From Calonectria ilicicola (lineage: Eukaryota > Ascomycota > Sordariomycetes > Hypocreales > Nectriaceae), in the NCBI GenBank assembly GCA_020809705.1, contig CP085827.1:4464001-4528000 (forward strand): a stretch of DNA of 64,000 nt, written 5' to 3'. Positions within the stretch are counted from its first letter, which is position 1; each line of letters begins with the position of its first letter. Under the pieces are notes generated by a model. The model was not told the origin of the DNA. It did not search any database and saw only the letters and a list, made by a program, of their open reading frames with translations. Shown one piece after another: positions 9,601 through 23,266 of the stretch. A program made the position numbers and the translations under genes.

Positions 9601-12600
9601 CTCGCGCCTGATTGGCCCTTAGGTCGCCGGAGAGGCGTTTCCCGAGGACCCCCGCCTTGCCACTAAACCCAGTACGTGATTCGACTAGTCCATCCTAGGA
9701 CACTCGTGTCCTAACCCCGTTGGCGATCACTGATGTCAATATCAGGGGCCAGTCAATTTTGATGACGATGGACATGCCTGTCATCAACGTCGCTTGACTT
9801 TGCCAAAACCGGCCCCTAGTCCGGCCTGCTCTGTGCTCACTCTTTCCGTCTTCTCCGCGCTCTGAACTCGCCTGCTGCGTTTCCGGCGTATGTTTCATCT
9901 TTGAATCCTCCACAGTGTCTCCATATTCTCCATCCGCCTTGCCTTTAGAAGCCCCATGGAACAGCAATTCCCAGTATTTGCACAACAACTCCGGCTTGGT
10001 TCTCCACTTCGTCTCGGTTCAACGCGGTGTTCAAGTCTGTCATCCAAAGTCTCAACGGCTTAGTGGGGTTGAGATTTCACCTGGCGAGTTAATGAGAAAC
10101 AAAATTCCCACCGTCAAGTGGGCGAGTGGTGAATCGTGATGATAGAAGAAAGTCTGTTGACAATTCCACAAAAAAATAACAAGTCTCAAAGCGTGCATTC
10201 ACTCTGCGAATCAGTACATGTGAAATTTTGTCTGCACCATTCGTCACAAGGCATGTACATCGATCGAATTCCCATTAGAGTATCAACAACCTAAAGCTTA
10301 TGGCATGGCGTGACGGAGATATTGCCCTAAATGCACCTGTCTTGAATATCATGTTCCGAAAAAATGATGCCATTTTACTGGTACTGGTACTGGTTTAACC
10401 TATCCCTGGTTCACGGCGACAATTCCGCAGCGATAAAAAAATTTTAAGAGAGAAAGAGAGAAAGACCGGCCCATACGCCAGTTCACGGCCCGTGTCCTGT
10501 AAGCATCTTTTGAGATTCGCTCATAAAATTGCCCGGGGCGACAGGAGAAGAATGTAGAATCGTCCTGTTAGCCCCGTCACTCGGCTTCGACCGGACGACG
10601 ACTGGCGTCAGAGCCCATGCCGTTTGAGTTGGACGGGTCCCATCTCCGCTCATCCACCATCTCCGCCAGCGAGCCTTTAAACCAAAGTTGAAACGGTAAA
10701 GCTGCCTTGCGAAGGTTGAATGACAATCCACGGGTCAGTGGGCGCTCCAACCAGAAGCTGGACAGAGTTCCTGCATGGACGGTGTTTGGCATTTTGGTGG
10801 TGGTGGTGGTTCGAGTTGACCGCAACAGGTATAGTGCGCGCTAAGCCTTGATGGTTGGCATCCCCTCCCGCAGGGTGTGATTGGATGCAGTACGGACGCA
10901 GAGCCCCTTGCTGGTCCGAGTTATAAAAAGAAGCGACGTGATGGCTGTGCAACCTCGACGCCCTAGTGGCCGCCGCGGTGGTGGTATCCTGAGTGTCACC
11001 AGCCCAGGCGCCAAGAAATGCGACAAGATCACGATGAAGTAGGGACTGTGGCGACCGCATGTCATGCGAATCCATCCAAAGCAATTATGAGTATGCGGTG
11101 CTCCGCCCAATGACCCGCATCACCTCCAGTTGGGCATTGCTCTTGGTGCCTGGCGGGTGGTGCATAGGCAAATGGATATTTCGAGATTAGCCCACCGCAT
11201 CAGTTGATTGCTATTTGCTTTGTTGAACCATTCCTAATGTCATCCCCCGTAAGATTGATGGTAAGATCGTAGCACTTTGCGACTCCTCGTATTGCTCGCG
11301 TTGCATTGCATGGGTATATTTCTCGGGTTGTCGATCATTACATCAGGACATTTCCCAGGCGGCCGACGTCCCTGCGAGCCGAGTCAATCCACAAGACGGT
11401 GTAGGGTACGATATGCTCTGGACGGCACACCGAGCCTCGTTCAAGCGGGGTGTTACTGCAACGCCAATGTTGACTGGCGCGACAAGGCAGCCGGCGGCAT
11501 TCCAAGGACTGTGTTCCAAGGGTTACCTTACGGCTGACGGACACGATAGGGATCCAATCTAGTGGATCAATTGCAAACTCTGAGTAACACAGCCAAAGTT
11601 TGAGCAGACGCGATGAAGATGGGTGATCCGTGTCCTGGTATTGGCGTTGTGAGTGGCTAGCGCAGGAACATGTCGCTGATCAACTCCTCGGCAATGGCGT
11701 TTGCTTTGGGGGAAAAGCCGCCGGACCCAACACTCTGGATAGCACATCCCTCCCCCGCACGGTTCCTGATACGCCATCTTTTAGCCCACGACAGACCGTT
11801 GTATGGAGGGAAAAAATGTCGCAATTGTCGCCAGCGCACCTGACATGGGGCCCGCCAGACATCTTCCCTAGCAACCCTCATAGATAATTGCTTTTAAAAA
11901 ATGACAATCTCCTGCAAAATCGGGCGTCCCGTCATCCAGGGGCAATTGGATGAGATGACGGCTTCAAGCAGGTTGGCCGGGGTTGTTACGGTTGCACTGC
12001 GTTAACCTCGTCATCTCCCCGGGGGGCAGGCGTGTTGCTGGTATCCAATCAACTTGTATCCGCATCTGGACCTGACACTGAGATGTGACCCTTGTCATAT
12101 TGACGTGCCAGTTTGCCATGTCCTCCTCCACTGCCACGATCGCCTGCGTCACTCGGCCGTGTGTCTGAGTCCCAAGGGCGGCCTAGACCACCATGGCCGC
12201 CCATGATCCTAGTCAGCATTGCATCGTCGGGACTGCAAAAAGAAAAAAGAAGCGAGAAAAAGTAAAAAAAACTGCAAAATCAGATGAAAGAGGAGTGCAT
12301 GCGCGAAATCGCTTATTTCATGCGATCCATGTTTGCCAGGAACAGGCGCAGATTGTTCCCCTTGCTGGGATTTCATCATGAACGTCGATGGAGAAGTGCG
12401 TGCGCCAAAGAAAAGAAACCCCCGCCTGATCAGTGCGTCCGTTTCGTGCATTCCTGGCACCCTAGGAGGCTGGGAGGCGGACGGTTCTCCATGCAATCGG
12501 CCGCCCTGCCTGAAAGCAGTGCCAAAGGTTAATCTCAATAGTTGCACTGAGGAGCAGGCAGCAGGGGAGGCAATTCCTGAGCGAGCATCACGATAGATTG

Positions 12601-14587
12601 AGACCCGAAGCCCTGGTCCGACCCCCCATTCGCCCCCGTGGCCACTCCAATCAAGACTCCAGCATACCGACACTGGGGGTTCTGCCATTGCATTTCGTTT
12701 CTTTTTTTTCTTCATCCTGACACCCTACCCTACCGCTAATCTGCTGGCGTCCTGCCCCCCCTCAGCGACCCTGGATCATATCGATTCCCGCAGGACGGTT
12801 CTGTGGCTTGCTGGAAAGCAACCACCAGCCTGTGAAATGCATCGGCAAAGGCCGAATTATCCCAAGACGGACGGCCTGCAGATGGAGGTCCCCGAATGAG
12901 ACGCTGTGCGCCCAACCGGTCGGCGCCAGGAGGACCCCCGGCTGCAGCCTTTCAGTTGCAGCGGGCATGAAGTGGACTTTGGTACGGTGCCACCAAGACC
13001 AAGCAAGGAAAGGGTGCGACCAGTGTGCGTCGAGCGGTGCTGCGCTGTGCACCCCGTCAGACGTGGCACTGAGGTACTCAGCCCTACCAGATGCGCCATC
13101 CCATACCACCAGCCATTGCTGGTTATCTAGGAGGGCCAAGCAGGCGGCATCCTTCAAATTTGCTCCCTGTCCCATTGCTTATTCCCTCAACCGAGAACCG
13201 CCGACGAGAGAGCGAGAGGACTCTCTGTTGTTGCATGTCATGCAGGACGGACATGTCAGAGCCCAACAGAGCAAGGGACGGGCAGCCCGTCTGACTGACT
13301 GGTCATTGGTCTGGCGGATTATTGGCCTAGTGTCCGTTCGATGCTGCGTGTTGGTGGTGCCCACACCGGCGGGACGCATGTGATTGGCAGCTGCGTGGGA
13401 GCATGGAGATTTGCCGTTCCCAGGACAGAGTACAGGGGAGATGCTAGACACTGTAAACAGACCGCGCCCGGCCCCAAAATGTCAATGCAGTCCTGAATAG
13501 GGCAGCACACCCTCTCGAATCCCCAATGTGTCAGAGCTGCGTGCCATTGTCATCAACTACCGATTACTGCTCGAAAACGAGCCACTGGCGTCTCAAGGCC
13601 ATGACAGCGAAGCCCGAGACTACTCTCATTTACACACACACTGACACGCGTGGGGCGAATGCGAGCGCTTAGACTGTAAGGCGGCCAAAGCTTGTTCGCC
13701 AAATTCCCCACTAACCCCTTCCCCCTGCTTGGTGCCGGAATGGCGTTGGACCCTGTGCTTCACCCCTCCAGGAAACACTGACGACCCGCCTTGGCGTCAT
13801 ATCAGCCATTCCTGTCACTTTCTGAAATCGCCCACGACGGGAGATTGTGCGTGTGTCGCAAGGGTGAAAAAAAGAAAAGGAAGACAAGCCCAGCACGACC
13901 ACATGGTGGCTTTGCCCCAGGTCCACCCGCCTTCCCAATCCGGTAAACGAAGAAGAACGCCTCAAGTCAAGAGCCGGCAGTTTCCTTAAGGTACTTTCCG
14001 CATCAATAGTCGTGAGCGATATCAAGCGCTGGGCCAGAGCCAACGTTGGCACTAGCCTCGCTTTCCCGTATCGGCAGATGGACAGCCAGCAAGGCGGAGC
14101 GCAAACCCAATATAGCCAGCACATGACGGGAAACCTAAGATTTCGTCCGCAGCCAAGCCCTACGAGAGTCATTGTCGATGCATGAAACCCAAGCCGCACC
14201 ACCGCAGACGAACATCTCCAGCAACCAGGCCATCGGATGGCACACGCCGGCACGCCAGAGCATAGCTGCATCTGCACCCTCCCAGACGAGAAGCACAGCC
14301 CTTCACCGTCTCTTTGCAGTGAAGCTCGTACATATGCTGGTGTGGAATGGCGGGAAGCCGGAAGCGCTAGGGTGTGGCTGATGACGCTAATAATAAGGTA
14401 ATAAAGGGTGGCAGTTGAGGACTGGGCACTTGATGTGTAGGGCTGAGCACGGGCCATGGCTGCTGTCCTAGGTTGGTTTGGGGACTTGGGGGACTCGATG
14501 TACCCTGGCTGCGAAGGTACATGCGGTGCCCTTGGAGGTACTGCCATCTGGCCAAATTGGGAAGTAGCCCCGGGTACGTACCCTGTC

Positions 14588-14621
14588 CTCTGTCTTTGCC
14601 TCTGTCTTTGCCTCTGCCTCT
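14588..14621. repeat. CTCTGTCTTTGC-type short tandem repeat
   Basis: About three imperfect copies of a 12-nt unit (ctctgtctttgc, with the last degenerate to ctctgc) lie inside the gene-poor region. On the minus strand they produce an artificial Arg-Gln repeat in a chance reading frame. Confidence 0.7.
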
Positions 14622-17600
14622 CGTTCATCCCGCTGCCCATGTCCACCCAGGGATGCTCAGTGTGTCTCTTCCTTTCCGAGCTTCCGGCCTCAGCGCTGTG
14701 CCTCATCACTCCATGCGACCGCCTCCAGTTCAAGCACAGGCAGCGATTGAGCCAGTGACCCTGTCATTCAACCCACATGCTCTCTCCCACACCAAGGCCC
14801 ATCATCCCTTCTATGATCTGAGCCGGGGACCAGGGCCAAAAGCAGAGCAAAACCCAAAGCTCCCCAGACGCCAAAACTGGCTTCGTGACTCCCGCCAGGA
14901 GCGGTAATCAGTGCGACGGCCAGGGCACGGCCGCCACAGAGCCGCGCGACGGTCGCTGTAGCCGCCCATGCTGGTTCGCAAGTGGGACGAGCGCCAAAGA
15001 CCGCTCGACGAGACGTGGCCTTCCACATTCATCACCACATTCCCATCCATGACTGGTTGCGGTTGTCTGACCACGTCCCGTGTTGACTTGGATGGTAACT
15101 CCATTCGCATTCCTCCCTTCCCTTATCCTCCAGGTCCATCCTTTGCTCTCGCCATCGATAGAGCCTGTCCCGTCTTTGGGGCTTGCAGGGGCCTCACGGC
15201 TTGACTTCCGTGTCGAGGCAAGGTGATTCAAAGTGGTCACGGAGTCAGAACCACAAGACCGGCAACTGTACGGCAGCGCGAGGCAAACGCGCAAGGCAAG
15301 ACAAAGTAGACGCCATGTCCGCCACCAAACGATGTAGGTCTGCCAATGATTCGCCAAACCCCCGATTGCTCCCACGGAAACCTAGGAATCCGCGCGCCTC
15401 GCCCACAAAAAACCACGGGCAGCGCATTCCAGCGCCGGCTTACGGCAAAGCTACCCTCGTCATCGCAAAACTGGACCTCAGACCCTCATTTGATTGGTTG
15501 CATTCCGCCAGAGCAGTCAATAAAGTTGCCCAGGGCTCGCTCGGCTTCGCCGATGGTCCTAACTATTTTGCCATTAATCTAGTCGCCCGCTCGTCTCCGT
15601 CGACGGTGGAAATGCCTGACCTAGGCTCCCGCCGCCTGGCCTTCTAGAAACAGACTTCAACCGTCCGTGCCGTCGCCGGTTCTTCCCAGACGGGTAGCAA
15701 TCAAACATCAGCATCATTACTGCATCATTTGTGATCAAGTCCGGCCCACCGGAACCCGACCATAACTAGGAGCTCCGAGCACAACGACATTGAGGCGAAA
15801 CGCTAAACTGAATAATGGACAGGTGAACAGTGGACTGGCAAGAATGAGGTCCCTCTCTGTCCCCCACTTGCTAGCCGAGACAATGACACCAAAAGGAAGC
15901 CGGTCAGAGTAAGCCTGGAGGAACAAAACAATTCGGGAAAAAAAAAAATCATGTGCTAGTCTTCGATATCTTGCGCCGTCTCCCTTAGCTTTCCAGAATC
16001 AGGCCACATCTGTCCCGCGCATCGCCAAAACCCGCTAACGGGCCATGGTACCGGCCACTCCACCTGGGGTCTAGTGAATGCAAGTCCCAATGAGGTTCCT
16101 GAATAACCAGCAGTATCCATTCATGGCCATGATGGGAATCAAACAAAACACGGGACAGCCTAGTCAAGATTGGGCGGCGTGATGACGTCCCTGTTGGGAT
16201 TCCCCAGCACCCCTGCGTAGGAAATCAATTTACGAATTGGCTTTTCCGTCCGTGTCTGCAGCCGTGACATTCCTTATTACCGTATTGCTCGTGTTGCGCC
16301 GTCCAAGCGTGAAATGCAGCGACAAGGGCTTGGCACTCGCACATGATTGGTCCGTTGGTGGCCGATCCTGTCGAGAATTATCATTCACGACGATGTGACA
16401 GTGTCTCTAACAAACGATACGCCCCCGCGACAAACCTGGGTTTTCGACTCTGCAGGGCCTGTTACTTTTTCGTTCTAATTGGCATTACTGGGTGCTCCCT
16501 CATCAAAGTTAACCGCGAGTCACGAGCCGAGAACGCTGCTCCTCGCATAACACGGCATCCATCCCAAGCTGCGACCTGGGCCTATTTTTTTTTTGCGTCT
16601 CATGCAATACGACACTGTGACGGCCAAGAATCGATCGCGACCCCACAAAATAGGGAGATTGGCTCAGTTGGCTTCGCATCATCCCATATTAGTCTCGTCT
16701 TCCACGAAAACAGATTCAGAAGACTCTGACTCTGAGCGGACAAACGCGTAAGCAGTGGCACGAGCCAGACGCTGGTTCATGCCAACGCCATTTGTTTCTT
16801 TCCGGTGACCCCCATGGAGAAATCGGTAGTCTGTCCATGCCAATTGTGACGAGCTTACGCTTGTATGTCTGAGCCGACTTGGTGCATGGCGATTCCGAAA
16901 TGATGGTGACGGTGAGATGTAGCATCACTAGGTTGTTGTTGATCTGGGCCGTTTCCACTATGGAGACGACCGCCTCAGTGGGTGGTGGAGAAGGGGAAAT
17001 CTCCCGACCCGCTAGCATCGCGTTGAGCCAAATTATGGCTGATTTTATTTCCCTTGCGAACTGAGCTTGTGCCCTGTAGAGTTCAGGACCAAGCCGGGGC
17101 CGGACCAAATCCTACTCACGGATCATCTTGTGGTCGGTAGCAGGAGATGGATGGGCGGGACCATGGCCCACGTCGATCCTCCATTACCCTTCGTATATAC
17201 AGATGATACCCCGGAATAAAACTGAATGGCCACTGCATGTGATATCACTACCCCTTGACTCAGGCCATTTGAACAATGTAGAATTGGTTGAACCCCGAGC
17301 GCGCGATCAGGGGCCTGGGAAAGAAACAGGCGGTAACCGGAAGTACGGGTTTGCCGTGACTACAATCTCAGATCTTCTCGCTCCCTCAGTAGCACCACGT
17401 TTCAAGTTCCCACAAATGAGCACAACAGGAGGCAGCAGGTTCTATTGTAAGGACCGTGGGCGACGCAAGGTAGAGGGGGGCAGAATATTATGCCACGAAT
17501 ATGACAGGCAATTACTCGTACAGAACGAAAAACTGGCTTGGCTTTGAGCGCCACGGGTGATACGCCCAACGGCCTCAGGGGTTCGTCAGAGTGAGCTCAT

Positions 17601-20600
17601 CTCACCTGCCTACAAACGGCTCTGCGGATAGCCTCTGTCCTCGCAGAGGAGTCCTCGTTACCCGCCGCTTGTTGAAGAAACGGCATGTGGAGGCGGTTTC
17701 AAATGTCGCGATTGGCTAGGGGCCCCAGCCAACACCAACACGGCCCACGGCGCAGAAAGCCGTCGACCCTATCCGCCATCGACAGTGACCAAACTGACCC
17801 CCTTTGCTCTACATGGCATGGCCCGTGTGCTGTCCTTTGGTGCCCTACATTTCGACTGAGGGAAAGGGTGTGGCCGCTGGGCTTGAGCCGTGAGTTCTCG
17901 CTTGGTCGTGTTAGCGGATGGCCCAAGCATCTCATCACCCAGGGACAGCCTTGTAAAGTCAGATGTCGATACTGTCCCTGTCTCTTCACACTGCAGGACG
18001 GAAACTCGCTCAAAGTCTAGAACAATAGAGTTGGCGTATCACAATCGTCTCTTGCCGAGCCCTGTCATGGGGTTGGGATTTAGGAACACGGATACTGCAG
18101 AGCCCGAGTCTCGGTGTGTCCCAACACTTTGGTCCCGGCCCGCGGGCGGCATTCCCATGCCAAGCGCCCCATGATAGCGTTGCATTCTTGCCTTGCGAAG
18201 AAGGAATTATGAGATCTGAGTGTCTTAAGCTATGTATGCGCATCATGGTGCAGTTCTGCGCCATCGACCGCCACAACCACAATGTCGGATGATTGAGGCA
18301 AGCTATTTTGAGGGACTGGGACGGGGCGCATTTACCCCTCCCCCACTGAGGATGGATACTTGATACAGTGTGCTTTTCCATGCTGTAAGTGCTCTGCATG
18401 TCTCACTCTAGTGGGCAAAGCCTCTCCCACCGTTGTACTAGGATGACATGGGGAGGAGGCATTGCCAACACAGTCAACCCCTCGTTGACCCGCCATGTCT
18501 GTCAACTGATTCCGCGGTGAGTGAGTCCTTCGGAGTTGCGAATGGCGACAGGGGGCTAGAAAAGAGAGGCCTACGGACTTGGACGGGCAGGCAATGCTCT
18601 GATATTCTGTGCCGCAAAGACGGGGGCAATATTACGGTTTTGGCATCAGAGCGACGTGGTCGCGACTTTCGGGTGGTCCCAACAGTCCTCGAGAGATCTG
18701 GCATCGGCGGCTCGCGGGTACCATTGGACCAATCAGCGCACCGGAGGGTACAAGAACCGAATGCAACAGGCTGCCCTGTCACGGGCCGTATCCCACCTGA
18801 TGGGCCTGCAGAGTTAGAGAGCAGGCTGGAAATCATCAGGGGGGCTCCAGTGGGATTGCCAGACGCCCATGTCATCGGCGGGGGAGCACCACCACCCAGG
18901 GCAATAATACGCATGTTAATTGTCCTAGGAGCTACCTTGCGGCCCCCAAAATGCTCCTTTTTTAGGGGAACCTGTCGTGGAACTGGGAATATCCCGGTTG
19001 CAGGCGTCTGAGTTGCCAGCGAACACAAGAACCCGGCGCCGGCGGCGTTTCACCTCTATCTCGTTCGCTGCGGCCTTTGACCCGACACAATGGGTGATGC
19101 GCGCCATGCCGATTCGGGGGCCCCTGTCGACATGCATGGCCCCCAAGCGGGCGATGGATTTGCAATGTAGCCTGCCGTGTGCTGTGTGCTGGCTTGGCTG
19201 GCCCAACCACGTGTGGATGACAGACTGCCAGAAGCAAAAACCAGCCATTGACGAGCTGCTGTAAGTGGTCAAAAAAGAAAACATGAAGTGTAATTGATTG
19301 CTCTTCAATGCCATGTACCTGCTACCTGGGCTCGCAGCAAAGGAGAGAGAAAAAGAAAAGAAAAGTTGACCCCTTGCTTGTCTCGAAAAGAGCAAGAGCT
19401 GCAGACTCAGGACGCAGTTAGAGAAGCAAAGAGCTCATCCATCAATTCGAATCTGACATGGCACCCGTGGTGGCAAGCTCTGGCCCCCTCCCCTCCCCCT
19501 CCCAGAGCCCCCCATGGTGGGTGAGAATCAATAGCGCCATGTTTTTTGCCTAGTTCGGCCATGTCATTCTCTTCCTTCTGCCCAGTTGGACAGACTCGGG
19601 CGACCATGCACCCGAAATTATTGCTGCAAGTCGTTGTCTGCTTGTGCCGCTGCTGTCCTACGCGCCCAGAAGCCTGAGACATGCCACACTCTGGACCCCC
19701 AAGTCCGCCCAACAGTCGCCCCTCGCGCCGCCCGAGTTGCCTCTCTCGGCACCTGGCAGGTATACTGGTTGCCAAATCCATCGCTGGCGACGATGTCTTT
19801 GTCGCACGCTCACGCGGGTTTGACAAAGTAAAACAAATTAAGAGGGTGGTGGCCGCGATGGGTCTAGAGCGATCCTTGCATGGGTGAGGTGCAGTGCACT
19901 CAAAGAAAGAAACTTTCCTGCGGACATGATGCTCTATCCTTACCTCTCCACCAGCTCTTTGTCCGTGTCCGTGTCATCAGGTCCGTCGGTCCATCTGAGA
20001 TACAGGATCGCTTCGTGAACAGAGCATGTCGAGTGGTGCGGTGCTCGCATGCCCCCCTCCTCTCCTACCTCTGCTTCCCCACAGCAAGGCATTCTCATCC
20101 CTTCCAGTGTGCCCGCCCGCGACGGAATGACGCAAGGGCAGCCCAGGCTAGCCCACTGGATGGGCGGGCATGGGTGGGCGTTTCTCCTTCCAGTATGGCT
20201 GATCCTTGAAGGGAACTGACTGGGGGCGGCCGATCGGTCTGTTTCCGCAACCCACTTTATCGTCTCCCTATGAGGCAAGGCATTTGATGTACGTACTTGG
20301 TGCTCCGGCCGCCGACATATTGGACTGTACAGACAAGGCATGGACCGCGATGCCGCGGAAGTCAACGAAGTGATTTGCGCCCCGGCGAGATCGGCACGGT
20401 CGAAGGATTCCTTTCGCAGGGGGGGGGGCAATCACAGGCAATGGTTTACCAAAACTCAACCTACAGGAGCCGCGATGTTACCTCTTTGTTCCAGACCCGG
20501 GCGCAAGATGCGGATAGATTGGACTTAGTCGAGCTGCGCTCATGTACCAGTACGAGTATCTGTACATCTGCATTGCCAACCACCGAAATAGATTGGGTTC

Positions 20601-22145
20601 AAGCAGGGCGAAGACTGGGGGCCAGAACATGGGAAGGCTACGAAACCTTGACCCAGGCTTGTGTGACTTGCGGGGTTGTTGGTGTTTTGGTTTTTTTTTT
20701 TCCTTTACCGGTGTCATGATGAGCTTGGGCTGAGATTTGGGTTGGGGGGTGATCGAGTTGCCTGTCTCTGGTGCTTTCAACATGTGTCTGACGTGGCGGC
20801 CGACCGACTCACTGACAAGGCAGAAAAAAAATTTGTCTTTGAATCCAAAGTTGGTCGAGACTGTTGAAAGCTAGGACAAGTCTCGCCCTCAATTCATGTA
20901 TCAACGTTTTTTGGCTTGCACGCTGGTGAGTTTAATTGCCGTTTTTTGGGTCTTTAGGTCCTTGGGGCTACGGGAAAGGCACACGGGGCACCCAAGCGTC
21001 CGTCGGTAGGTGCAGGACGATAGCGTTTGTGGCGTTGAAGCAACAATGGAATGGCATCCAGTGACGGTCAAGAGTCACTCATGATGCCAATTTGGGCCTC
21101 ATGGCTGGCCTCGAACGGGTGGCAGCGCGCGGCATTGGGCATTGGCTTTGGCACACCCCGTCGCATCGGTCCCCGGCCCCGGCCCCCGGTCCCCTCGGAC
21201 CCAAGCCACCCTTTTCTGGGCGACACCTTGTCTGTCTTAGCCTGTCGCTCTCATTCCCTGTCCCCAGTCTTGGCGCGTGACTCCCGGCACCAGAATGGAG
21301 ACGACACTTTTTTCTGATCTGCGCGCTCGCCTAAGTGCGGAAACCCTTCCGCCCTGGCCTCGCCTGTCGCCTGTCTTTCGCCTGTCTTCCCGCTTAGAGC
21401 GCGGCTCTGATGCCGCACATGGGGAACAAGCTCGCGAGCCTCTGCCTCAAATTCGATATCTCCAGATCCAAGGCAGACGACGGACAGGAAACGGTCGGAA
21501 CGCTGTTTGCTCTTGGCTTGCCTCGCCACCCGCCCGCTCACGGCACTCCCTGCACATGTGCACCACTCCCCCCTAGCAGCCCCATCCTGTTTTGCAACGG
21601 GCACAGCGCAACGACGCGGACGGAGTTGAGGGCCCGGGGGGTGTTCCTTTACTCGATACAGCGCTGCGAAGATCTCCATCTCGCTCCAGATGCTGGAATG
21701 GCACTTTTTGTTGTACTTCCGTGTAGGGGAATTCGTCAAAGATTCTGCCGTGAGACGGATGCATCGCTGCACACCGATCACTCGGGCGTCTGCATGACGT
21801 AGCATGTCAGAATTATTGATGACATGCATGGTAAAATGAAATTTGGTATACTCGTGATATGGACCACCGTGGTGGTGTGATCGGCAGCGTGTAGTGAGTG
21901 GTAGGGTGTCCCTAGGTTTCAATTGTCGCGTGTAGTATAGGGTAGGCGGTACTGAGCCAAGCATACGATAGTAGTTTTACCATTTACATCAACATTTATT
22001 GAATGTTGTTCAGTGTGATTCTATGTGCCTTTGTTTCCATCTGCAAGGTGAGTGCGAATCAAATCATCTAGGGCCCCGTGTTGCCTGTCACGTCGTTGCT
22101 CCCGTCTGCGTGGCGTTGGTCGCCCTGCGTTAACTCCCGACGGTT

Positions 22146-23019
22146 CTACACATTGGCAACATCGCTCCTCCATCCCCATCCACCAACAGCGTCCTGACCG
22201 AGTTTCTGCATACCAGACGCCTCGCATATCTGAATGACGACATCCCTCACAGCTCGTACTTCATCCACACTGGCCCCTCCGTTAAGCGCACCTCGCAAGT
22301 GGCCCTTTAGCTGGGGATTTACCTGCCCACGTTAGTCATCGGGCCGCGCTGACATGAGCTTGAGGTCGCTGCTTACATCTTGGGGTATAAGGCTGGCAAT
22401 GAGGACGAATGAGGTCTCGACAGGCGTCAGTACGTCGGTGTTACTGAGGACGTGCCCATAGACCAGCCGTGCGACCAATCCGAGGTCCTCTGAACCTGAC
22501 CGATCCATTTGCCCCATGACACGCCTGGAAATCTTTCCGTAGAGCTTGTCGAAGAAAGTTTGCCCTCTCTGCATCACCTCCGACGATGGGGTGTCGTAGA
22601 TGTCACGAAACCGCGAAGACTTGCCCTCTATGCCGGGGGTGTCTAGGAGCGTTTCTGGTGTAACAGTCTTTAACGCAAACAGGGCATTGATGGTCTGCTA
22701 GCTATATCAGACCCGGGCCGTGAACCTGTCGGGTGGCGCTCGCTTCTCGTACCTTTGGTATCCCTCCGACCGCCGCGGCCTTGATGAGCGCCTCGCGTAT
22801 TCTCCGCGATATGCTGAGCTGAGACTCCCGCTCAGAGGCGTCGGCTGTGGCTGCACCCTCCTCGAGGGCATGGTTGTACACTTTGGGAAGCTCGTCGGGC
22901 CTGTTTAGGGCAGACAGGGTCGTAGCGGCGATGAAGTACCACGAGTTCCGAGGTAAGTTTGGGTGCCTGCGGATGTGTGCTAGCAGAGTTGGGGTGATTA
23001 TTGGCGCTATGGTTGTCAT
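22146..23019 (-). CDS. Carboxymuconolactone decarboxylase/AhpD-like protein, three exons
   Basis: Three exons join in frame: 22753-23019, 22377-22694 and 22146-22322, giving 253 residues. Introns are 58 nt (22695-22752, GTACGA...GCAG) and 54 nt (22323-22376, GTAAGC...GCAG), both phase 0. The protein is helical, with an N-terminal HIRRHPNLPRNSWYF element, a central GQTFFDKLYGKISRRVM segment and a C-terminal half with GALNGGASVDEVRAVRDVV. These match fungal proteins annotated as carboxymuconolactone decarboxylase-like. The CxxC redox pair of true AhpD is absent, so peroxidase-partner activity is not expected; substrate and role are unknown. An in-frame ATG 63 nt upstream (23082) is an alternative start. 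The gene is isolated between the gene-poor region and the AT-rich block. Confidence 0.83.
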
Positions 23020-23242
23020 GTTGCCGATATTGATGAGTGAGTTGACTTCGAGTGAGAGACTATAAAGAGACGATCTTGTCAAGTCCAGTTCACCAGGCGC
23101 GATATTGGAGTTACCAGCGATAATTAGGGGAGGAAATGTTTCACAGTTATTATATTTATTCTAAGACTCCCCTGGATGTAAGAAGTCTGACCAAGGGGCG
23201 TCAATCTTGTAGGGCTTCGTCTTACTGTAAGCCGTCACTTTG

Positions 23243-23266
23243 TGAGAGTGAGAGTGAGAGTGTGAG
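23243..23266. repeat. GAGAGT microsatellite
   Basis: About four near-perfect copies of gagagt lie upstream of the carboxymuconolactone-decarboxylase-like gene, at the edge of the AT-rich block. Confidence 0.75.

Larger units (their letters stand above)
6393..22145. other. 15.7-kb region without recognisable protein genes
   Basis: Between the start of the zinc-finger gene and the stop of the carboxymuconolactone-decarboxylase-like gene I find no frame with a family signature, no convincing chain of exons, and no tRNA or rRNA. Composition looks ordinary to GC-rich rather than AT-rich, and chance reading frames open on both strands at once (for example 18448-19028). Visible elements are simple repeats (GGTACT near 10378-10396, a TGG run near 10797-10811, a CTCTGTCTTTGC array at 14588-14621), several T- or A-runs and a TATAAAA-like site at about 10922. 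The region probably holds the leader and long-range regulatory DNA of the zinc-finger gene and possibly non-coding transcripts; that is inference. Confidence 0.6.

Noticed and set aside
13711..14733. 340-residue minus-strand open frame in the gene-poor region
   Set aside because: Composition is that of chance frames in GC-rich DNA; it contains a QR run from a microsatellite, no domain, and competing frames on the other strand.
18448..19028. Nearly coextensive open frames on both strands (187 and 184 residues)
   Set aside because: Mutually mirrored open frames reflect base composition; neither has a family signature.
21251..21964. 237-residue minus-strand open frame
   Set aside because: No recognisable domain, low-complexity charged sequence, and overlapping plus-strand frames of similar quality.
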